This document shows positions 32,080 through 44,102 of a stretch of DNA of 64,000 nucleotides, one piece after another. Below the pieces are notes generated by a model. It was not told the DNA's origin. It was given only the letters and a program-made list of their open reading frames with translations, and made no database searches. The position numbers and the translations under genes are program-made. The first letter of the stretch is position 1. Each line of letters starts with the position of its first letter. Origin of the DNA: Kondoa malvinella (lineage: Eukaryota; Basidiomycota; Agaricostilbomycetes; Agaricostilbales; Kondoaceae); contig BCIM01000004.1 of assembly GCA_039545315.1 (NCBI GenBank), positions 1,027,872 to 1,091,871 on the forward strand, in the 5' to 3' direction.

Positions 32080-32979
32080 ATGGGACGCTCTTACGCTGCT
32101 CTGCTAGCCAACGCTGCTCCATTAGACGACGGACAACCTATCGCATCAACATCAACAGCATCAATACCTCGGAGTAGAAAACATGACGTCCCTCCTTCAG
32201 ACGAAGTCGTATTCGAAGCTTTCTTGCCTCTCGCGCCTAACCTAGATGAGAGCATCAACCTATCTACGCTCATGCGACTAGCTGGGAATGAGGTTGCCCC
32301 GATGGAAAGGGACACCATGTCTGTTTCGTTGCTGGTGCTGTCTTTCTTTGACTTATGACAAAGCAGGCCTTTGGATCTATGCCCAACTACACCTCCAGCA
32401 GCTCAAGGCGAGGAAGAAGAGGAGCCTCAAATATCGCCTTCGCCTTCATCGGGGGTGTGCGTCTCTATTCTCAAGCCACCTTGATTCGTCTGACTGGTTC
32501 ATAGGTTCCATACTCGCACTCTCGATCTACCATTAGAACTCCCAGCAAACAGACGTACACCATCACCTAGACCATCAACATCAACAGCCGCCCGAACACC
32601 ATCATTGGAATCTAGGTTGGATTCTAGATTTCTGCTCAATACAACCCACCGCAGTACTTCAAGCACCCATATACCGATCGAAGAACATCAACGCGAGCTG
32701 GCAGATCTTACTCAAGTGCTTCAAGAGGCCAGCACTTCGTACTCATCCGATGGAAGTTCCTTGGACATTGATGCTTTGCTCGGAGACATTGGAGACATTG
32801 CTTCAAGAAGAAGAACCAGACGGAGTGATTCTAGAGCCAGGTTAAGGGAAGCGCAGGATAACGTGCAACCGGAGCTCGAGAGGACGCAGGGTATTTTGGC
32901 CATGTTGCAGACTTTGAGAAGTAGGCAGCAAGCGAGACGGGAAGAGAGGGGACGCGCGGATCAAGAGAGCGGGCAATGA
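32080..32979 (+). CDS. Hypothetical protein, disordered with a C-terminal coiled coil
   Basis: Start at 32080 (MGRSYAALLANAAPLDDGQP). Splicing of two short introns (about 32322-32369, and one with a GTGCGT donor near 32458) joins DEVVFEAFLPLAPNLDESIN, an acidic EEEEEP segment, a Pro/Ser/Arg linker and then HQRELADLTQVLQEASTSYS, SLDIDALLGDIGDIASRRR, and the basic coil RTQGILAMLQTLRSRQQARR. Stop at 32979. No domain recognised. The alternation of acidic and Arg-rich parts suggests a nuclear or RNA-related protein, which is only inference. Divergent from the previous region and followed by a long gene-poor stretch. Confidence 0.6.
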
Positions 32980-34777
32980 GGCTCGCTCGGCTGGGAGCTT
33001 TGTCGTAGGTGTGCGCGATGGGCACTGCAGACTTGGATGTCGACTTTCGTGCAGGGACGCTGCGAAGATCGCGCTCTCTGGTTTTGGACATTGTGTATTT
33101 TTATAGATAGCAGTATTAGATTAGAATTGTAAGGCTCGAGGCTTTAACGAAGGAACTTTGCTATATACAACAATCGCCTCAGATCGGCTATCAAGACAAA
33201 GCGGAATTTTGACCTGTAGCCAGTCATCACAAGCAGTTCGAACTACCAAGATGGGACCCCGCTGAACTCGCAACGCTGTGTCTGGCGTGTTGAAGTTGTG
33301 AATCCCAACACCCGGTCCAGAATCAACAGCGAAATCGCTACTTGTAATTGCTCTTCCGACGAGCAGAAAATACCTCCGCACATGATCACAGACACTAATG
33401 CAAGAAAGGGAAAGAAAAGCCTTGCTCGATTGTATCCTCGCCAGTGCCTCCTTGCAAGATCAGCCACACAAAGCACGACCTTCCACCATCTACTATGTAG
33501 ACAGACGAGCCGCCGAGGGTCTACGTCGAGCCCCCGATCGTACTCGGCGACAAACTGAAAGGCACTCTTAAGAGGTTTCAGAGACGCTCTGCAGATGCTA
33601 TTTGATGACGTGTGATTGCCTCTTGCCGCCCAAAGACGAGATGGTGTACACGTCGCGTCTGACAATACATCTCGTCTTCATGCCGAACTGGGTCCAAAGA
33701 CATCGAGGGCCCGCCTCTATGCTTCTGCAAAGAAACTGCTATCTCGAGCTTGATGCCCAATCCTTTAAGGGCATAGCGAGGGGCAGTCCGCAAAACTGAC
33801 ACGTCAGGCTTTAGAAACCTGCAAGTCCTCCCAGACCGGACAGGGCAGCGTGACGCACGTCCACTACGTATGGAATTGTCGTAGATTGCAGAGGGGGACA
33901 TGCAAGCAAGTTCGCACTTGCTCGCGCCAATGCAGTGTACCGGACGTTTAAAGCAGTCATGGAGCAGCGGACTAGAGACACAGGGTCGTAGGATCTGATC
34001 GGCACTACTAATCTCGAGTAATTCGAGAATGTCCTTGAAGCAGCAGTTTCTTTGCCGAATCAACGCGCAAAAGTGTACGACGAGAGTGTGCGAGCTCAGA
34101 TCTTTTAGATCTTGGTGCAATCAAGACCAGCGCAGGAAGCGCGACAATTCGCGGCCTAGGTAGAAAGAGACAAGAAGAATGCAGCACGAAATGGAGCTGG
34201 AGGGCTCTGTCGGTGGTGCTTGGCGCAATCCTGGACAATGGGTGTTAGCAAGTCAACTGCAGAGTCACGCAAATGTAGCTCCGTACTCGAGACAGCGGTT
34301 GTGGTCATGAGAAAGAGGGAATAGGTTCCATCAATCTGCTGTTTCATGCACGTACCAAGATGCGAAATCTGCTGCTGGGCGTGACAACGTGACACCACAA
34401 GTACTAGTCATGCAGTCCGCGACACGGATTCGTGCAGGTGAACAGCCCCATTGAACAATGATGCTTGCAAATCAATCATGCCGTGAGTTTAAGGGATTGC
34501 CTTGTTGCTTCTCGTGGCTCTCTAGAGCCTACACTGGCACAAAGCGTGTCCCTGTTATGCACGACTGCGTCATTCGGTCTCCTTATCGCTGTGTGCTCAC
34601 TGCTTTCTGAACACTCCGACGAATGAAACCGAATCGTGACTAAATGGCGATGCGGCATCTGTCGTCGGAGACTCTGCTGTGTAAAAAGATTCCTTCCGTT
34701 ATGTCTTGCTCTCCCATCCTTCTTGTCTTCTTCTCATCGTTTGTTCGCTCAAAACCTTTCACGCGTCTAACTCGACA
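32980..34777. other. Gene-poor stretch, 1.8 kb
   Basis: No convincing gene on either strand. Minus-strand frames at 33121-33381 and 33578-34120 are open but have odd composition (the latter Cys/Arg-rich), no motif, and neighbouring frames break without plausible splice joins. It may hold the RTA1-family promoter, a long noncoding RNA or an eroded gene. Pyrimidine-rich sequence just before 34778 looks like a normal fungal leader. Confidence 0.4.
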
Positions 34778-35862
34778 TGTCGAACCTTTTCGCTCGTCAA
34801 CAAGCTCCTGAATGGGACGCTTCAACTAATAACTTCTGTAAGCATCAATCGGACATATGGCACTAAACTGATCGTCCTGTAGTCGGCTTCACCCCAAACC
34901 TCGGCTTATCCATCACCTACATTGTCGTCTTTGCCCTGCTTTCCATCCTTCATACGGCACTCTGCATTCGAGGAAGGACTTGGTGGGGATCTATTGCTGT
35001 CTTTGGTGGCCTCTGCCAGATTGCTGGCTGGTCAGGTCGCCTCGCAGGACACTTCAACCCATACGGTCTCGGCTCTTACCTCGTTCAGCAAGTAGCGCTC
35101 GTCATCGGTCCTGTTTTCTGGTCTGCCTTCTGCTATGCGCTCATGGGCAAGCTCATCCCGAAAGCCGGTTCTCAATACTCTCGCTTCAAACCTCGCACTT
35201 TCATCATCTTCTTTATCGCGGTCGATGTGGTCTGCTTGGTGCTTCAGGGAACGGGTGGCGCTATGTGTGGACAAGCGGGAGCCGACGGAGACAATGATCT
35301 GCTCAGTGAGTCTGTTCCTTTTCCCGCTGAATGAGTCAAGGTCTAATCTGTTTTGTAGAATTGGGCCAATCCATCTACCTCGCCGGTATCTCTATCCAGC
35401 TCGCCAACACTGTCCTGTTCGCAGCTCTGACTTACGACTACTTCCGTAAAATGAAGAAGGAAACGCAAAAGACCGTCAAAGCTACGGGTGGCATGCCAGT
35501 GTTCCGTCTATACCTCGGCGTGATGATTGTCAATTTCCTCATCGTGCTGAGAAACTGCTTGTGAGCTTTCTCCCTCTCTTTAATCGATCCCAGCTGATTA
35601 CTTTTGCAGCCGCGAAGCTGAGCTCGGCGAAGGATTTGATGGCAAACTCGCAACAGTCGAAGTCTACGTCGCTTGCCTCGACGCTTTACCAATGGTCTTT
35701 GCTTTCTGTGCTCTTGCGTGAGTCTGCTGCAACATCTCTGATGTTCTTCGGTTGACCTTTTGTCTTAGGTATTGTCATCCCTACTTCACCCTCAATCGCA
35801 TCGGTGAAGCAGACGATGCCAGTCAGGTCTCAAAGGAGAAGTTGCAGACAAGGAGTGTGTAG
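34778..35862 (+). CDS. RTA1-family lipid-translocating membrane protein (RSB1-like)
   Basis: Seven-helix plasma-membrane protein of the RTA1 family, linked in yeasts to sphingoid base export and stress resistance. Start at 34778 (MSNLFARQQAPEWDAST). Exons joined by introns near 34839, 35309, 35563 and 35718 give FGFTPNLGLSITYIVVFALL, LCIRGRTWW, CQIAGWSGRLAGH, YLVQQVALVIGPVFWSAFCY, VDVVCLVLQGTGGAMC, GQSIYLAGISIQLANTVLFA, LYLGVMIVNFLIVLRNC, VACLDALPMVFAFC and HPYFTLNRIG. The motifs Y-P/GR, APxF-A, D-x-x-x-x-x-Q-x-x-G and G-x-x-x-x-x-G-x-x-x-Q match the family. Substrate unknown. Confidence 0.87.
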
Positions 35863-36671
35863 GACTGGGAAAGAAGGTAGTCATAGAAAAGGACTTTGGC
35901 ATCACTAGATTTGTCTATACTGTACACTCTAACCAATTTTGCATGCTCTCTTTCTGCGCGCTCTTTCTGCGGCCTGTCAATCGGGCTCGACAGTAAGATG
36001 TTCATCATGGGCTATCTTGCAAAAGTCTCCGATGTCGGCTGGGCATTCAGGCAGACAGGCAGCGGCCCATCGCAATGTAGCGATAGTTGAAGACTTGTCG
36101 TCGCAGCGAGCAATGTCCTTCATCGGATCAGACAGGGTGCAAAAGAGGCACAACAGAAGTGTATCTATGCAGCAAAGCAAGTCGAGGAAAGCAATCAAAT
36201 TCATTTGCACTGATCCGACACAGAAAGGTTTATATCAAAAATGTACCCAAGATCCCTCTTTACATCCCTCCCTCCATGTAACGAAGGAAGGACAGAAATA
36301 TTCAACAAGAACGAGACCCAAACATAGGGAACAGAAAGACCAGCATAACTGAGCCTTTCCGTAATGTGTTAATCTTGCTCTTCTTTCCCCCGAAGATATC
36401 ATTTGCTCCGTAGAGTCAACCATCGGTGGATAGAAGAGCTTGTGTGCGTCAATTGACGACTTTTGCTTCGGTCGAGCAGGGATGACCAGACTTGCAACAA
36501 AAAGACGCAGAAGGTATATAGAAGGAGCAGAAGGGTATAGGATACAGAGTAGCGATGTTGATGAGCTGAATTGCACCTAAAAGTACAGACGAAATGCGAA
36601 TGCACTTCTATGCGGCACCAGCCTTGACTGAACAGCAAGGCATTAGCAAATTGAGTGGACAGTGGAGAAGC
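35863..36671. other. Convergent intergenic region between RTA1 and RPL10
   Basis: 809 bases between two stop codons. Only 3' untranslated sequence and terminators expected. No RNA gene or repeat seen; overlapping short frames look random. Confidence 0.5.
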
Positions 36672-37651
36672 TCACGCACCCAAATGAGTCAATCTCCTCT
36701 CGGTCAACAAGCCCTGCATCGCTACATCAGCAACTGTACAAAATTGAAAAGGGAAACAAGGCAAAACCAACCTTCTTCAAGTTGAACTGGATACCAGCAC
36801 CATCGCTAAGACGACAATCAGTACGAGCTCGAGACAGCAGAGAGAATAGAAAGCTTACTGCATGATTTTGCCCTCTGATCTAGCTTGAACGTAGGCTGGT
36901 CTGTCGAGCTTGGTGAAACCCCATTTCTTTGAGACAATGATCTTTTGCCTGTACGCCGATAAAAGCGACATCAGTAACACTGATGGCGACGCAGACAGGA
37001 CGCACGATCCAGGGAACTTGTATCGAGCACGACGAAGAGCCTCAAGCACAACTGGTCTGTTGACGTCCTTGCATCGGACCGACATCAAGATCTGTCCAAT
37101 GTTGACTCTGGCGACGGTGCCATAAGGTTTACCCCAAGCTCCTCTCATACCCGTTTGCAATCTATCCGCACCAGCACAAGACAACATTTTGTTGATTCGG
37201 ACGACGTGGAAAGGATGAACGCGGATTCTTAGATGGAAGGAATCTTTGCCAGAGGTCTTGGCGACGTATTTGTTGGCGCAGATACGAGCGGCTTCGAGTG
37301 CTTCGGATGAGACTTGTTCGTATTCATCGGAGACCAAACTGGACCAAACGCATCAGCGCTATTTCATTTGAACACGAGAAGGGCTTACTGAGCACAGAAG
37401 GGGAACTCGTCGACGTTGGCCTTCTTGCGGCCCAAATCGTAGATGCGGATCTTGGCTGTCATGGCGTAATTCAACCTCTGCATCCTCTATTTGCCCATTG
37501 ATGGACTCACGATCCGGTACACCACGGTTGTACTTGGACTTGGGGAAAGGCTTGTTCTTGCAGTAACGGTAACACTTGAAGGGTCCTGTTGCGGAAGGGT
37601 GGATGAGTAATCTGCCTGTTTCGACGGGACTTGGTGCTCACGGCGTCCCAT
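36672..37651 (-). CDS. RPL10: Ribosomal protein uL16 (60S, RPL10)
   Basis: Late-joining 60S subunit protein near the P site. Start at 37651 with a tiny first exon (MGRR split in the third R codon), then [129 protein letters not shown] joined to [31 protein letters not shown] and the final [13 protein letters not shown]. About six introns. The conserved P-site loop (roughly [18 protein letters not shown]) is intact. The promoter faces the divergent 4-helix membrane gene, 567 bases away. Confidence 0.95.
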
Positions 37652-38218
37652 TTTCTATTTGCAACAAGTCAGTTGAAGGTATACAGTAGCAGTGAAGTCG
37701 AGGCTCACGACTTCTTTTAAGGGAGAGTGGCCAACAGTGAGAGCGAGCCAGATTGCAAGTGAGGACGATTCTTTGTTTACCGTGACTTTGGCGTTTGGAC
37801 TTGTGGGTCAAACTCTGACTCATCTTTTCATTACTCATCTTTCCCTTGCGCCATCCTGCACCTCGCTGTGACTCAATCGCACGTTCCAGTCGGTTCTCGT
37901 CGCATTTGCATTTCAATTACGCGAATTCTGCATAACGCAACATTGGTCCGCCTGTGAAATATGCGTGCAAGAGTCTCGTCGTATTCAGCTCTAGCACTAT
38001 CATCTTTGAACATCTTCCGCCCTCCGTGCATACTGGTCATTTCTTGCATCACAACAGTCCTTCCTCGGATTTTGCATGACAATGGTCCATCCCATGCCAG
38101 AATGTCAAAGATGTTATGCAATAGCACCGCGCTACCCTATTGTGACCTCTTCTCAATAGTCCATCTTGCTATGTTTTCTCTTTCCTCCCTTGTTTCCGTT
38201 ATTTTACCCTGATCAGAT
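37652..38218. other. Divergent intergenic region, RPL10 promoter side
   Basis: 567 bases between divergent start codons. T-rich and C-rich runs are present, as in many fungal ribosomal protein promoters, but I see no motif I can name with confidence. Confidence 0.45.
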
Positions 38219-39022
38219 ATGCCTTTCTCACCTCACGCAACAACTCACGCAGCGACGCTCATCACTCTGCCATCACCTGTAGTCTGCTCACCCAAAACGT
38301 CTTATTCACCTCCCCGCTCAGCCTATACAACTACTTCAACGACCATACGCAAACCTTCGTCGAGCGCCATTCCGATATGGCGACAACTACTCAGCACTGT
38401 CATTTTTCTTCTGATCTTTGCGCTGTTTCTATGTATACATGCTGCGTTCGGTGCTGCTGCTATACTGCTCGGATGGGCAATGCTACGACAATCTCTCGAC
38501 GTTGATCTCTCGACGCAAGACCTAGCCATAGCAGGTGCAATAGGAGGCAGTCTGGCGTTTTTAGTACAAATCATCACTTTGGTATGTCTTGCCTCATTCC
38601 CCTGCATCGGAACCTGACCCTAAACAACAGCAATTCGCGCTTTTCGATTGGCTCTATGCAAAATCACAAGATAAAGACTCCAGTAGAGCATACAAGATTG
38701 TTCTTGTCCTATATACCAAAACCTGCGCGTTGATAAATGGTCTGACACTCGGTCTGATCGGTGGAGCGCTGTTACGACCGACTCATTTGGGTTGGATGGT
38801 CCTAGCTGGATTTTTGGGAGTAGAGGTAGTTGTACTTGTTGGTAGTCTGGTACAGGGACTAGTGCTATGGAAGAAGAGGAAGCTGGAGGGCATTTGGATG
38901 TTGGAGTGGTGTAACCTAGTGCCGCATCATCTCGGTAAGCTCTCATTTTCCGTTGTTTGCAGCTTGAGCTGATCAGTATTCTAGCTTGTGCGATGGATGC
39001 GTGGGATTACTACGTGCGCTGA
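38219..39022 (+). CDS. Hypothetical four-helix membrane protein
   Basis: Start at 38219 (MPFSPHATTHAATLITLPSP). A Ser/Thr/Pro-rich cytosolic head is followed by RQLLSTVIFLLIFALFLCIH, an adjoining AAILLGWAML, then AGAIGGSLAFLVQIITL. An intron at about 38582-38630 joins to QFALFDWLYAKSQDKDSS, VLYTKTCALINGLTLGLIGG, GWMVLAGFLGVEVVVLVGSL and, across a second intron, HHLACAMDAWDYYVR with the stop at 39022. Four to five hydrophobic helices. No family recognised; unknown function. Confidence 0.7.
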
Positions 39023-39241
39023 GAAGCTCGACATGCCAACGCGTTATTAAGCGACTTCATACACGAAATGCAGGAGCGCTCAAGCGAGCTTGTATGATAG
39101 CTAGTCTGTACAAAGAAGGGCTGTACAGGACACGAGTAGAACTGCACATGTATCATCTCAGGCAATTTTAGCATTTGTCTGCTTGCTCAGAACAGCGACT
39201 TCAGAGATTAATTACCTAGCTGCTACCCGCGAGACGTCAGC

Positions 39242-39862
39242 ATGTCGTTGTTCAGCTTCCTTAAGCCAGCAATCAGCTGTCCCTGTGCATTGCAATCGAA
39301 GCGCCAGCTCACTTCCAGCGCTGTCCTACTCGCAAAGAAATATGACCTCGGTTCACCCGTCGAAGAACCTCGAGAACGTCTATATAGACCTACAGGCTTC
39401 CCAAAACTTACAGAGGTCCGTCTCATCACTGTCAACCAACCACATGGTCTTTGATACGCGGCACAGACAAAACCATTCCCCTCTCGACCTGTAGCCCAAG
39501 CACCGAAAGTCAACTGGTCAGCGCATCAAACAGCTATGCGAGCTAAATTCCCTAGAGGCTTTGATCCGCCTAAACGCATCTCAAGAGAAGCTATGGACTT
39601 GGTTCGATCACTGCATGCCGGGGATCCAGAAACATACACTACGCCTGTGCTTGCTGAAGAGTTCAAGATTTCAAGTGAGAGCGTGCGGAGGATATTGAAG
39701 AGCAAGTTTGTCAAGCCTGTCGAGCGGAAAAGCGATGCTAGGGAGGTTGAAAAGAGCGAGAGAGCAGAATTGTTGAGAAGGTGGAAAGGGAAGGAGCAGC
39801 TTGTCAGTGATGAAGAAGAGCGTGACGGTCGATTGAGGATGCGCAGCGGGGATTTGGATTGA
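39242..39862 (+). CDS. RRG9/neugrin-family mitochondrial protein
   Basis: Mitochondrial protein needed for respiratory growth and mitochondrial genome maintenance in yeast; neugrin in animals helps mitochondrial 16S rRNA assembly. Start at 39242 gives a basic, Ser-rich head (MSLFSFLKPAISCPC, LLAKKYDLGSP) with a presequence-like pattern. An intron (donor about 39416) joins to APKVNWSAHQTAMRAKFPRG, PPKRISREAMDLVRSLHA, DPETYTTPVLAEEFKISSES and VRRILKSKFVKP. The order P-P-K-R-[IL]-SREAM-x-x-[IV]-R-x-LH and P-x-YTTPVLAEEFK-[IV]-S-x-E-[SA]-[VI]-RRILKSK is the family signature. Acidic and basic tail to 39862. Confidence 0.85.
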
Positions 39863-40491
39863 GCTATCGCTGGTCTCGCTCGTCGACTTCATGGTCGAGG
39901 CCCTTCCACGCTCCCAAATACTTTGCTCTCCTCCACTATTCACATCAAGAGAACATGCGGGTTCAGCTGATCTAAGCAATACGAACTCAAGGAAAGCAGT
40001 CAAGGTATGTCTGCTTTTCTTTTCCCACACTGGTATTGAACCAATGATTTTAAAGTGTCAAGTATGCTCGGTTCTGTCTCAGATTAGCACGCGCGAAGAT
40101 CATATCACTACCCTAAGCCATGGCACGCATGACATCTCGCTTCGAAACATTCATTCGGTGCGATCGTCACTAGCAAGCGTAAAGATGCGGGCAAATCATG
40201 CAGACTCCCATCGGCTTGATAGGAGCCAATGCAAGGATGTAGGAACAGTCAGCTAGTCAGCGACAGTAGTAGGGTCGGGAAAACAAAGTTTGTGCAACAA
40301 TCTGACATTGCATGCGCTTGTCTCGCTCCTATAAGGCTCAAATTAAGTTGTTCAGTGATCGCAACTGCTATGATCGAATCTCAAACATCGCCTACAAGCT
40401 CGTTCTGGCATAAGATGACCTGATCTGTTTATTTTCTGAGCAATTCCGTGAGTCCCTCTTATCTCCTCAACGTCCGACACGGTATTTTAAG
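39863..40491. other. Intergenic, nothing confirmed
   Basis: 629 bases between two plus-strand genes. A T-arm-like hairpin near 40036-40053 was considered as part of a tRNA and rejected (see rejected list). Presumed terminator and promoter. Confidence 0.4.
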
Positions 40492-42250
40492 ATGCCACCC
40501 GCCGAGAGCAGCAAGAGCAAGAGAGCCGTACCTCCAGCCAATGCAGGACCCACTCCAGCTGATCTTCAAGAGATTGAGAAATGGAACAAGGCTCAAGAGC
40601 TGAGCATGCAGCGATTCACTTCCGTGCAAGGCAAAGTGCCTGCAGATCTCTTTAAATGCCTCCTGGGATGATCGAACAGTTTCAAGGGCTCTTGACGACA
40701 GATCTGGACAGCGCCTTGAGCAAAGACGTTCGCTTGTTACAACTTGTATAGTAAAGCTCGTACGGGAAAAGGCTCATGATGATCCAATTGAAAAGTGGAA
40801 TGACCTGTCTAAGCAAGAGAGGTAGGACCATATCTTGAAGGGCTTATTTGCGACTTTCCGAGGCGATGTCGCATTGGGCCAAAGTACACCTCAAGGTCCG
40901 CCTCGCAAGCTGTTCCCATGACCTCAGCCGAGCGTCTTTCGATAGGCAGGCTATATGCTTTTGAATTGCTAATGCAGAAGCTGCTAGAAAAGGACTACTT
41001 CTGCCAACTGGCTCACAAAATCAGCCTTGATACAGACAAAGATGACGGTCGAATGCAGACCGTCCCGCACCCGTACTTCGAGAATATACTGGATGTAATG
41101 CGGTCAAATCCAGGCGGCGACTATATGGCCCATAACATGAACGAGAAGCGGATGTTGATCTTAGGTGAGTGTGCCCATTAGCCAGTCTGATCATTACTGA
41201 TCATTCGGGCAGCAATGTTCGTCTGGAATGTACTGCTGTCTCTGTACAAGCGCAGAGAGAACATGTATGCGGCAAAGCTATCGAACAAGGCTGATCGTCT
41301 GTCTGACGATCTTCGAGAAAAAGTCGAGAAGATTGTAGGCAAAGAGGTGGTGGCCGAAGCCAGTGTGAGACGCTCAACAGCATCATTTCGCTGCGATCAG
41401 TGCTTCAAAGGGGAAGTCGAGCTGCTGGACGGTCAGAAATTGAGGGCTTGTTGTTCGTGTTCAGCTTCACAATTTTGACGACACTGAATTGGGACACAGC
41501 CGCGTGCAAGCTGGTGCGGTATTGTAGCTCGTCAGTGGACTACTCTGGTCCGGATGAAGCGCTGAACGAGCTCCACAGTGCATGTCAAACGAAACATTGG
41601 AAAGAAGGTGGCCACAAAATCAGATGCAAGAATCCACAAGCTACATTGTCTGAACAGAAGAAACCCGTCAAGGAAAGTAAACGACCAGCGCCAGCTCCAG
41701 GCTTCAAGAGGAGTCCAGCTTTGATGGCGCAAATTGAAATGCTCGACGAGAATCCGTACGTATACGGTTCTCCTTCTGTTCCTAGCTCAAAGAGATGTTT
41801 TAGCTCTGTTGACTACTTCCTGATCCTGCCACCTCCCTCAAAGCACAACGCCGGCGTTCAACTGCGAGATGAAATGGGACGAAGTGTGTTCAAAGTCCTC
41901 TATAGCAGTCTGCGCTGATCTTCCTCTCGGACAGTGTTCTTCAATATGATCGAGCGATAACAGATGCCGACCCCGATAGTGTCTATGCGATGTTTGTCTC
42001 CTTAAAGTGATGAGCGAAAATCGGCTGACGACATCTTAGCTGGAAAACACTTCTTCGGGCAGCAGAACGACGACAAGGAGTATCAGATAAGGATCTGCGA
42101 AAACAGCTCAGCCTAGAATACAATCTCGACATGGATGCTTTGATTCGGAAGAAGGATAGTCAACGCACGAAACCGGAAGCAGAATCTCAAAGGGAGATCG
42201 ATGCCAAGTATGCGGATTTGATGAAGAAGATGCAAGCTGAAACGAGGTAG
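40492..42250 (+). CDS. MYND zinc-finger protein of unknown function
   Basis: Start at 40492 (MPPAESSKSKRAVPPANAGP). Short, frame-switching introns in the first 400 bases make the N-terminus uncertain; then MTSAERLSIGRLYAFELLMQ, KLLEKDYFCQLAHKISLD, NILDVMRSNPGGDYMAHN, MFVWNVLLSLYKRRENMY and LSDDLREKVEKIVGKEV. The MYND finger is assembled over three exons: FRCDQCFKGEVELLDG, LRACCSACKLVRYCSS, ACQTKHWKEGGHKIRCKNP, giving C-x2-C, C-x2-C, YC-x3-C, H and C ligands. A charged helical tail follows (RAAERRQGVSDKDLRKQLS, YADLMKKMQAETR). MYND fingers usually bind Pro-rich partners; no catalytic domain seen. Confidence 0.7.
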
Positions 42251-42785
42251 TCATTAGTAGGTGCACTTTAGTGGTTTATAGGCAATATCAGACCAGGTCT
42301 TCTTCAGTTGGATTTTTTTGGGGCCGAATTCTTTTTCCCGTTTGCGATTGTTCTAGGTCTTGTTTTCCCCTCTCTCTTGCTTCTATATTGCACCTATTGC
42401 TAGGATCATCGGCCGTGAGATACTCGTGCCGAGCCCATCATTATCAGCATGATCCTATTCGGCCCTTTCGCTCTTATCCCTCTTCAGCTTACTCTAGTTG
42501 CGCTATTTTGCGCTCATTCCTTTCGTCGTACGTGCAGCTCAGGACGGCTCGATGCCTGATTCTCTTGCACAACTTCGTCCGCATGCAGACTCACTGGCAA
42601 GGGCCTCGATGATGACAGAGAGCGGAAGGAACCAGCCGCGTCACGCTCAAGAAAGGAACGTGATGCAGTTCCGTTAACCAGAGAGGTCTGAGACTCACCA
42701 GGAACAGCATGCGTGTGAGATATCGAATAATGTCCGAGTTCGGTGTATTGGCATCAGTATATTGCTCTGTACATAGCTTGCTCTT
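42251..42785. other. Convergent intergenic region
   Basis: 535 bases between the MYND gene stop and the GlcG/HbpS-family stop; terminators expected. A T-rich run near 42310-42340 follows the MYND stop. No other feature. Confidence 0.45.
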
Positions 42786-43390
42786 TTACAATTTAGCCTT
42801 GGGTCCATTCTTGTAGTATTTCTCAATCGCATCTACTCCTGCCTGAGCGACTTCCTGCAAAAATGATCAGCTCCGTGCCAGCGGATGGCAATGGACATAC
42901 CTGATCCTGAGAAGGTAATGCTGTAGAGCAGCCTATTGCGCCTATCACTACGCCTTTTGCATTCTTGATAGGCAATCCACCAGCAATAGTCATGAAGCGA
43001 CCCTTGAGACCAATCAGCTTCAATGATGATCACGAAGGGATAAGCGCTCACGTCATTACTATGATTGATGCCATACGCAACTCCTCCAGGCCAGACATTG
43101 TCCTTGTATACATGAGTGCCAGCGCGATGACCTTTCGAGCGAGCGGATCAGCATGACCGAGAGAGAGCAAGTTAGGACAGACCAGCAGCAGTGAAAGCTT
43201 TGCTTATAGCGATATCAATGCTGGTAATTTTGGATTCGGGCAATCGTTGGAAGCTGAGGAGATGACAAGAAGCGTCGACAATCGCGATGTTCATGCCCGT
43301 GGACAGTTCTTTCGCCTTTTTTGCAGCTGCTTGAGTCGCCACCAGAGCGCCCTCTAGTGTGAGGCTCTCTATGTGTTGAGTATATGACAT
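42786..43390 (-). CDS. GlcG/HbpS-family protein (PF03928, DUF336)
   Basis: Small soluble protein of the GlcG/HbpS family; bacterial members bind heme or cobalamin-linked substrates, fungal role unknown. Start at 43390 (MSYTQHIESLTLEGALVATQ). Typical order: AAAKKAKELSTGMNIAIVDA, SFQRLPESKITSIDIAISKA, then after an intron GVAYGINHSND, GRFMTIAGGLPI and KNAKGVVIGAIGCSTALPS, and a last exon EVAQAGVDAIEKYYKNGP ending at 42786. GG-x-P and GAIG-x-S are the conserved loops. The ATG is preceded by an in-frame run without a clear gene start, so the start choice rests on fit to the family. Confidence 0.8.
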
Positions 43391-44102
43391 GGTTGCAGAC
43401 AACTGAAGGATTATCCGGGGAAGCCGTCGATCAAATAAGCGTTCGGATGGACAGAATAAGCTACAGTAAGCTAAAGAGCTCTGTCGGCTCAGCGAGTAGT
43501 GCTCATCGTTTTCGTTACTGTACAGAGGTTTGCAAGAGTAGTGTCGCACCAGGTCGTTCCCCAACCCTGCTGACTCATACTTGCCGAAGACACCAGAACA
43601 GCAATATTTCTGCTTGTCTGGACAGCCATTGCTCCGAAGGCCAGGTAAGTGTGCTTTAGGCGCGTTGCATCAGGCTCTATGGCACTGACAGATGTACTAT
43701 AAAGCGGTGAAGCGGTTCTGAGAGCAGTTTCAAGACTCTCTCCGTTATAGAAGACAACAGAAGACGCTATGATTTAGACCCATCTTTGACGATCAAGTGC
43801 GACACTACACTTGCAAACCTCTGTATGTAGACACACTGTGCATCAACTATTCTTAGCGCCGATTTGCCTTTCCAAACACTTCTACACTATACTGCTACTA
43901 CCACAGCATTCCGTTGCTTCTGTTCTGATCTGTTGCTCTATGGGCGCTATGCCGGACTAGTGCAAGAGTCATGGGACTCGTGGCCTTCTAGTCTGTAATG
44001 TCTCACTGACTACATATAAAATCTCTCTCCCCTTGTCTCTTCCCAAGTTTCCTCATCCCTTCAATACACCCTGACCTACACCAAACACCTACCGATCCCA
44101 CA
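43391..44102. other. Divergent intergenic region, GlcG/HbpS and secreted-protein promoters
   Basis: 712 bases between divergent start codons. A TATA-like sequence and a pyrimidine-rich leader lie just before 44103. The rest shows no repeat or RNA gene. Confidence 0.5.
44013..44021 (+). promoter_or_regulatory. Candidate TATA box of the secreted-protein gene
   Basis: CATATAAAA about 82 bases upstream of the ATG at 44103, followed by a CT-rich tract (44021-44046), the common arrangement of highly expressed fungal genes. Confidence 0.5.

Noticed and set aside
33121..33381. 86-codon minus-strand frame that looked like a formyltransferase tail
   Set aside because: Similarity is only superficial; no catalytic or substrate-binding segment is present upstream.
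33578..34120. 180-codon minus-strand open frame
   Set aside because: High Cys/Arg, no motif, and no intron model links it to flanking frames.
40026..40053. T-arm-like hairpin with TTCAATA loop on the minus strand (possible tRNA)
   Set aside because: The five-base stem and loop fit, but the 3' acceptor strand next to it has no matching 5' strand within 100 bases, and no D or anticodon arm can be drawn.
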